DNA from: a virus
Strand: one strand, 5' to 3'
DNA: 58,798 bases
IMG/VR virus record: IMGVR_UViG_3300006854_000006
Location: 1 to 58,798 of that record
The translations under genes were made by a program, and so were the position numbers. Positions 55,606 through 58,798 of the stretch are shown piece by piece; position 1 is the first letter of the stretch, and each line of letters starts with the position of its first letter. The notes beneath the pieces are model-generated. The model ran no database searches, was not told where the DNA came from, and was given only the letters and a program-made list of their open reading frames with translations.

Positions 55606-56771
55606 ATTCGTCCATGAGCACGATGACCGAAACCAAGCCTGCTCCTTCGGTGGAGTTGCAACTCCGGGCGCCCATCGGCACCGGCCCGAACCTCTCAAGC
55701 CTTCTCGGCAACTACAAAAAATCATTCGAGGCCATCGCGCCCAAAATCATGGACGTGAACCGGATGCTGCGGATTGCGATCCTGGCCATCAGCCGCAACC
55801 AGGATCTGCTCGAATGCTCGGGCACGAGCGTGCTCGGTTCGCTGATTCTCGCGACGCAGATGGGCCTGGACATCGGCGCCGGCGAGGCTCACTTGGTTCC
55901 TTTCCGGAATAAGCACAACAACCAGCGGGAATGTCAGCTCATCCCGGATTTCAAGGGCGTGGCGAAACTCATCCGCAATACCGGACTCGTCAAGAACTGC
56001 CGCGCGCACGTGGTCTATCGGCAGGACATCTTCGAATACGAAGAAGGGACGAATCCGAAGTTGATCCACAAGCCGAACCTCGATCACGAATTCAAGAACG
56101 AGGACATTATCGGCGCCTACAACATCGCGGTTTTCACCGACGGCTACATCGATGTGCACTTCATCTCCCGACGCTACCTGAATGCAGTGAAGGTGCGCTC
56201 GAAGGCGAAAACCGGTCCATGGCATGCGCAGGGGGATGAGCGCTTCGATTTCGCGGAGATGTGCCGGAAGACGGCGCTTAAGAATCACTCGAAGACCTTG
56301 CCGCGTTCCGTGGAGCTCGCCCAGGCCCTCGCCATCGATCACCGGGCCGAGATCGCGGCGCCGCAGCACATCACGCTGAGCCAGGAGCCGTTTTCCGGAT
56401 TGCTGGTGGCGGATGTTCCCGTGGACGAGCAGATCCGGGAAGAGGAACACGAAGATCTGACTCCAGCGCAGCCGAAAGCGAGTGCGATCGATCGGATCGT
56501 CGAGCAGCACAAGAAACCGGAGCCAGTGCCGAGCGCAGCCACGCCCGCTTCCACCACACCTGTAGCGGAGAGCGTCAAGCCGGCCGGTGGGCCCGAACCG
56601 TGCGACAAATCCGACATCGACAACCTGGAAATCCTGGCGACCGATTGCGGCGTGCTGCCGAAGAAATGGAAGAAGCATATCGAGTCGATGGGCTTCGCGG
56701 CGTGGGATCTCTTGACGAAAGATCGACTGGCCGAAGTGCGTCAGTGGATCGAGGCGCAGAAGAAAGCATGA
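55602..56771 (+). CDS. recT: RecT-family single-strand annealing protein (389 aa)
   Basis: ATG 55602 (ATGA). Residues about 30-245: RNQDLLECSGTSVLGSLILATQMGLDIGAGEAHLVPFRN, ECQLIPDFKGVAKLIRNTG, FDFAEMCRKTALKNHSKTLP, the RecT core. A Pro/Ala linker follows, then a C-terminal 60-residue helical domain (NLEILATDCGVLPKKWKKHIES) absent in short RecT. Works with the YqaJ exonuclease for recombination. Confidence 0.93.
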   Translation: MNSSMSTMTETKPAPSVELQLRAPIGTGPNLSSLLGNYKKSFEAIAPKIMDVNRMLRIAILAISRNQDLLECSGTSVLGSLILATQMGLDIGAGEAHLVPFRNKHNNQRECQLIPDFKGVAKLIRNTGLVKNCRAHVVYRQDIFEYEEGTNPKLIHKPNLDHEFKNEDIIGAYNIAVFTDGYIDVHFISRRYLNAVKVRSKAKTGPWHAQGDERFDFAEMCRKTALKNHSKTLPRSVELAQALAIDHRAEIAAPQHITLSQEPFSGLLVADVPVDEQIREEEHEDLTPAQPKASAIDRIVEQHKKPEPVPSAATPASTTPVAESVKPAGGPEPCDKSDIDNLEILATDCGVLPKKWKKHIESMGFAAWDLLTKDRLAEVRQWIEAQKKA

Positions 56772-57007
56772 ACGACGACGACCTCAAACAGGCCCTCGAA
56801 ACCCTGATCGGCTCCCGACTGGCATTGGCCGAAGAAGAGCGGATCGAGCGGCGCCGTTACGCGCTGCTCCAGGCGGCAATCGCGATCCTGCCGACGATCG
56901 CCAGCAGGGATCAGTTCGACGGAATACAGATCAAGGTAGCCGTCGACGTCGCGGAAATGTTGCTCACTGAAATCGAGAAGCGTGAGAACGCCGAGGCCCA
57001 GCCATGA
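56768..57007 (+). CDS. Small coiled-coil protein, paralogue of 53721 (79 aa)
   Basis: The true start is ATG 56768 (ATGA). See 53721 for the shared C-terminal region. The N-terminal coil is shorter here. ATGA-coupled to the next gene. Function unknown. Confidence 0.65.
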   Translation: MNDDDLKQALETLIGSRLALAEEERIERRRYALLQAAIAILPTIASRDQFDGIQIKVAVDVAEMLLTEIEKRENAEAQP

Positions 57008-57159
57008 AATGCCAATGCATTCACGAGGCCTGTCAGATCAACGAAGTTCACCTGCCGCATCAATGCGCGGCCGAAGCGGATCTCTGTGATGGCGAGCAAT
57101 GGCTTTGTGAGTATTGCGCCCAGGTGCAGGAGATCGAGAAAGCCGAGGCGGAGCCGTGA
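57004..57159 (+). CDS. Small Cys-rich protein (51 aa)
   Basis: ATG 57004 (ATGA), ending in the GTGA overlap with the next gene. CQCIHEACQINEVHLPHQC...LCDGEQWLCEYCAQ has eight Cys and two His, enough for two metal sites. Missed by longer ORF cut-offs. Function unknown. Confidence 0.7.
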   Translation: MKCQCIHEACQINEVHLPHQCAAEADLCDGEQWLCEYCAQVQEIEKAEAEP

Positions 57160-57401
57160 TCTGCTGCTACTGCAAGCTGCGCGGAGTTCTTGTCGTCTTT
57201 AACGACGGCACCGAATTACTTCAGCACAAAACCAGCGAGCACGATTATCAGCGGAAGCCGCGGTATCGGCCGAAGCGCCGAGATGTGACGCTTAACGAGG
57301 TGCGACGGTTACAGGAACGTCGGCTATCACTACGGTCGATTGCCCGGATTCTCCACACCACGCATCAAACGATACGACAGCGCCTGAGGGGGGGGGCATG
57401 A
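57156..57401 (+). CDS. Zinc site plus HTH protein (81 aa), ending at a G9 tract
   Basis: GTG 57156. ICCYCKLRGVLVVFNDG...QHKTSEHDY gives a CxxC...H..H finger; the C terminus NEVRRLQERRLSLRSIARILHTTHQTIRQRLRGG is a resolvase/MerR-like helix-turn-helix. Small DNA-binding regulator. The last codons run through nine G (57388-57396), so tract changes would alter only the tail. Confidence 0.7.
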   Translation: MICCYCKLRGVLVVFNDGTELLQHKTSEHDYQRKPRYRPKRRDVTLNEVRRLQERRLSLRSIARILHTTHQTIRQRLRGGA

Positions 57402-57404
57402 CGG

Positions 57405-57803
57405 ATGGATAAGAATATCTATCCCACGCATACCTGCTTCGACGACGCGCTCGAGCTCATCGGCATCTGGAATTCGCCGGAACGGCAGCCGGACTTGCGC
57501 CTGGTGCACGCGATCTGCGAAGCCCCGACGGGCGAGCGTTACGCCCATGCCTGGGTCGAAGATGTGCGGATCGGATCCGCCTACTTTGGCGGAATCTATC
57601 AAGGCGAGAAAGTGACCGTCGTGGCGAAAGCCGATGAATACCGCGCGGGCCTGAACATTCAGGAAGTGAAGGTCTATTCCGTTTCGGAAGCCATCCGCCT
57701 CAATCACGAGACGAACCATTTCGGTCCGTGGGAAGAACGCTTCCGGGCGCTCTGCGGACGCGATCGGAAACTCTATGGGGAAGTCCTGGGATCCGATGAT
57801 TAG
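57405..57803 (+). CDS. Hypothetical protein (132 aa)
   Basis: ATG 57405. TCFDDALELIGIWNSPE...LRLVHAICEAPTGERYAHAWVED, then strands and IRLNHETNHFGPWEERFRALCGRD. Resembles phage proteins of unknown function with a papain-like His in HAWVE, but no catalytic Cys can be assigned. Overlaps the next start by 8 nt. Confidence 0.6.
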   Translation: MDKNIYPTHTCFDDALELIGIWNSPERQPDLRLVHAICEAPTGERYAHAWVEDVRIGSAYFGGIYQGEKVTVVAKADEYRAGLNIQEVKVYSVSEAIRLNHETNHFGPWEERFRALCGRDRKLYGEVLGSDD

Positions 57804-58005
57804 CATTGCTGAACTTCGAGACTCCGACAAAGGCCGCGAAGTGCGCTACCAGACGCACGGTCGTATCGAATACGGCAAGATCACATCCTGGAACGGGCAA
57901 TTCATCTTCGTCCGGTATTACTCGATCGTTGAAGGCGACACCGTTCGTTCGCGGACTGGGACGACGAGCGAAGCCACCTCGCCGGAAGATTTGGAGTTCG
58001 TGTGA
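57796..58005 (+). CDS. Small SH3/Tudor-like protein (69 aa)
   Basis: ATG 57796 overlapping the previous stop by 8 nt. GREVRYQTHGRIEYGKITSWNGQFIFVRYYS...TSPEDLEFV is the pattern of a small phage barrel protein (GxVxYxxxGxxExGxIxSWN). Function unknown. GTGA-coupled downstream. Confidence 0.65.
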   Translation: MISIAELRDSDKGREVRYQTHGRIEYGKITSWNGQFIFVRYYSIVEGDTVRSRTGTTSEATSPEDLEFV

Positions 58006-58268
58006 TCGAGCGACGTTTCTATAAAGCCCAAGGCACCCACACGGAACCCGTCTCTTCGGTGACGCTGATCTTCGATGAGGAGATTCCGTCGCGCGTTTAC
58101 GCCAACCGGCCAGTACCGGAAGTGTTGAGCGAGGCGCGATCGGTTTATGAGGAACAAGCGAAGGTACTCGCACAGACGCTGCTGAAAGTCTTGCCGGGCG
58201 GGACCTTTGATCAGTTGTTGTGCGAGATGTTCCAGATCAAGGCGAGTCACTTCCGGGTGACGTTTTAG
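58002..58268 (+). CDS. Hypothetical protein (88 aa)
   Basis: GTG 58002 (GTGA overlap). SVTLIFDEEIPSRVYANRPVPEVLSEARSVYEEQAKVLAQTLLKVLPGGTFDQLL: a strand then a long helix. Similar small proteins occur in early regions of other phages. Function unknown. Confidence 0.6.
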   Translation: MIERRFYKAQGTHTEPVSSVTLIFDEEIPSRVYANRPVPEVLSEARSVYEEQAKVLAQTLLKVLPGGTFDQLLCEMFQIKASHFRVTF

Positions 58269-58315
58269 TTCTGCCGCCAGCGGGAGCGACAGACGGACCT
58301 ATGCGGGAGACAGCA

Positions 58316-58507
58316 ATGAAATACGAATTCGTAGAAGTGGCGGGCGCGGCCTTGGAAGAAGCACGCGACAAGTTCGCGCGGTACTTTCGGGATGCGTCAG
58401 CGCACCAGCACGCCGTGGATTTCGCGCTGGGATTGTTTACGGGGATCGCTACGCGTCGCATGCGCGGTGAACCCGATCCCGATCCGGTGGAGCCGAGCGA
58501 GCCATGA
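58316..58507 (+). CDS. Small helical protein (63 aa)
   Basis: The chosen start is ATG 58316 (GGGAGA upstream). KFARYFRDASAHQHAVDFALGLFTGIATRRM then a Pro-rich end. Function unknown. Its stop lies within ATGA at 58504-58507. Confidence 0.6.
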   Translation: MKYEFVEVAGAALEEARDKFARYFRDASAHQHAVDFALGLFTGIATRRMRGEPDPDPVEPSEP

Positions 58508-58530
58508 GCGTTTCGCGGCACGGAGGACCG

Positions 58531-58798
58531 ATGACGATTTGGAAGTTCCCACTTCAGCTCAATGATGAAACGGTGATCCCGATGCCAGCCGGCGCGAAGG
58601 TGCTCTGTGTCCAAATGCAAGGTCGAACCATATGCGCATGGGCCGTCGTGGACGAACAGGCGCCGAAGGAACGGCGTCGGTTCTATATTCGCGGAACGGG
58701 TCACCCCTTGGGACAAGCGCCGATCGCCAACTATGTGGGCACGGTCCAAATCGACGGCTTCGTATTTCATGTCTTCGACGGGGGAAGTGCCGAGGATT
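58531..58798 (+). CDS. Small phage protein crossing the circular junction (5' part; full length 91 aa)
   Basis: ATG 58531 (GGAGG just upstream; ATG 58504 is an in-frame alternative with ATGA coupling). MTIWKFPLQLNDETVIPMPAGAKVLCVQMQ, then CAWAVVDEQAPKERRRFYIRGTGHPL and YVGTVQIDGFVFHVF, a widespread phage family of small beta proteins. It runs off the window end and finishes at base 58 on the circle. Function unknown. Confidence 0.85.
   Translation, partial: MTIWKFPLQLNDETVIPMPAGAKVLCVQMQGRTICAWAVVDEQAPKERRRFYIRGTGHPLGQAPIANYVGTVQIDGFVFHVFDGGSAED
58749..58798. repeat. Terminal direct repeat, right copy
   Basis: Identical to 1-50; see that entry. Remove one copy to obtain the unique genome. 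Confidence 0.95.

Noticed and set aside
54421-55725. 434-residue minus-strand frame
   Set aside because: Antisense to YqaJ and neighbours; no natural domains.
1-58798. Diversity-generating retroelement or reverse transcriptase
   Set aside because: No reverse transcriptase motif and no template/variable repeat pair was seen near the tail genes.

Overview
The window reads as a complete, circularly permuted genome of a temperate tailed phage (siphovirus-like, HK97-type head), assembled so that the first 50 bases (1-50) are repeated exactly at the end (58749-58798). The unique circle is therefore about 58,748 bp, and one small gene (58531 to 58 through the junction) crosses the cut. By eye the DNA is GC-rich. 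Ribosome sites are AGGA-like, GTG and TTG starts are common, and two near-consensus sigma70-type promoters (TTGACA, 17 bp, TAnnnT) are visible, so the host is a bacterium with an ordinary housekeeping sigma factor. The host cannot be named from sequence alone. An attP-like segment (50407-50448) copies the 5' half of a tRNA-Arg(CCT) gene, next to a tyrosine integrase.

Layout. (1) 52.2 kb through the junction to 17.3 kb, + strand: one very long early/accessory run in which most genes overlap by 4 nt (ATGA, GTGA, TTGA). It starts at a Cro-like regulator and passes through a recombination set (Cas4/RecB-like nuclease, YqaJ exonuclease, RecT). It then carries dozens of tiny, often Cys-rich zinc-ribbon-like proteins, three DNA methyltransferases, an ASCH protein, a radical-SAM protein, a HerA-like ATPase, a Gp37/Gp68 (DUF5131) protein and a DUF932 protein, and ends in a promoter-driven tRNA. 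(2) 44.7 to 17.5 kb, - strand: late genes in the order HNH, terminase small and large subunits, fused protease-capsid, portal, collagen-like protein, connectors, tail tube, frameshifted tail chaperones, tape measure, tail tip, tailspike, then a small lysis-like end with a response regulator. (3) 48.9 to 44.7 kb, - strand: replication proteins, RusA resolvase, a frameshifted nuclease-like gene, and a beta-propeller gene. (4) 49.2 to 52.3 kb: integrase, attP, excisionase and divergent HTH regulators, bounded on the left by a strong leftward terminator.

The most unusual region is 28.7-36.4 kb. Between the gp6-like connector and the head-closure gene the phage carries five glycosyltransferases or glycosyltransferase-like proteins, three SAM methyltransferases, a hidden Pro-rich membrane protein and a plus-strand HNH gene. 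This cassette lies just downstream of the collagen-like protein gene, which suggests a phage-encoded glycan system that modifies virion fibres or the host surface. The other striking item is a serine-type (class II) tRNA with a valine anticodon (CAC), followed by a tRNA-like hairpin with the same anticodon loop. Several genes are broken by single- or two-base shifts, some in poly-G tracts (G7, G11). These may be consensus errors, real decay, or phase-variable contingency loci.
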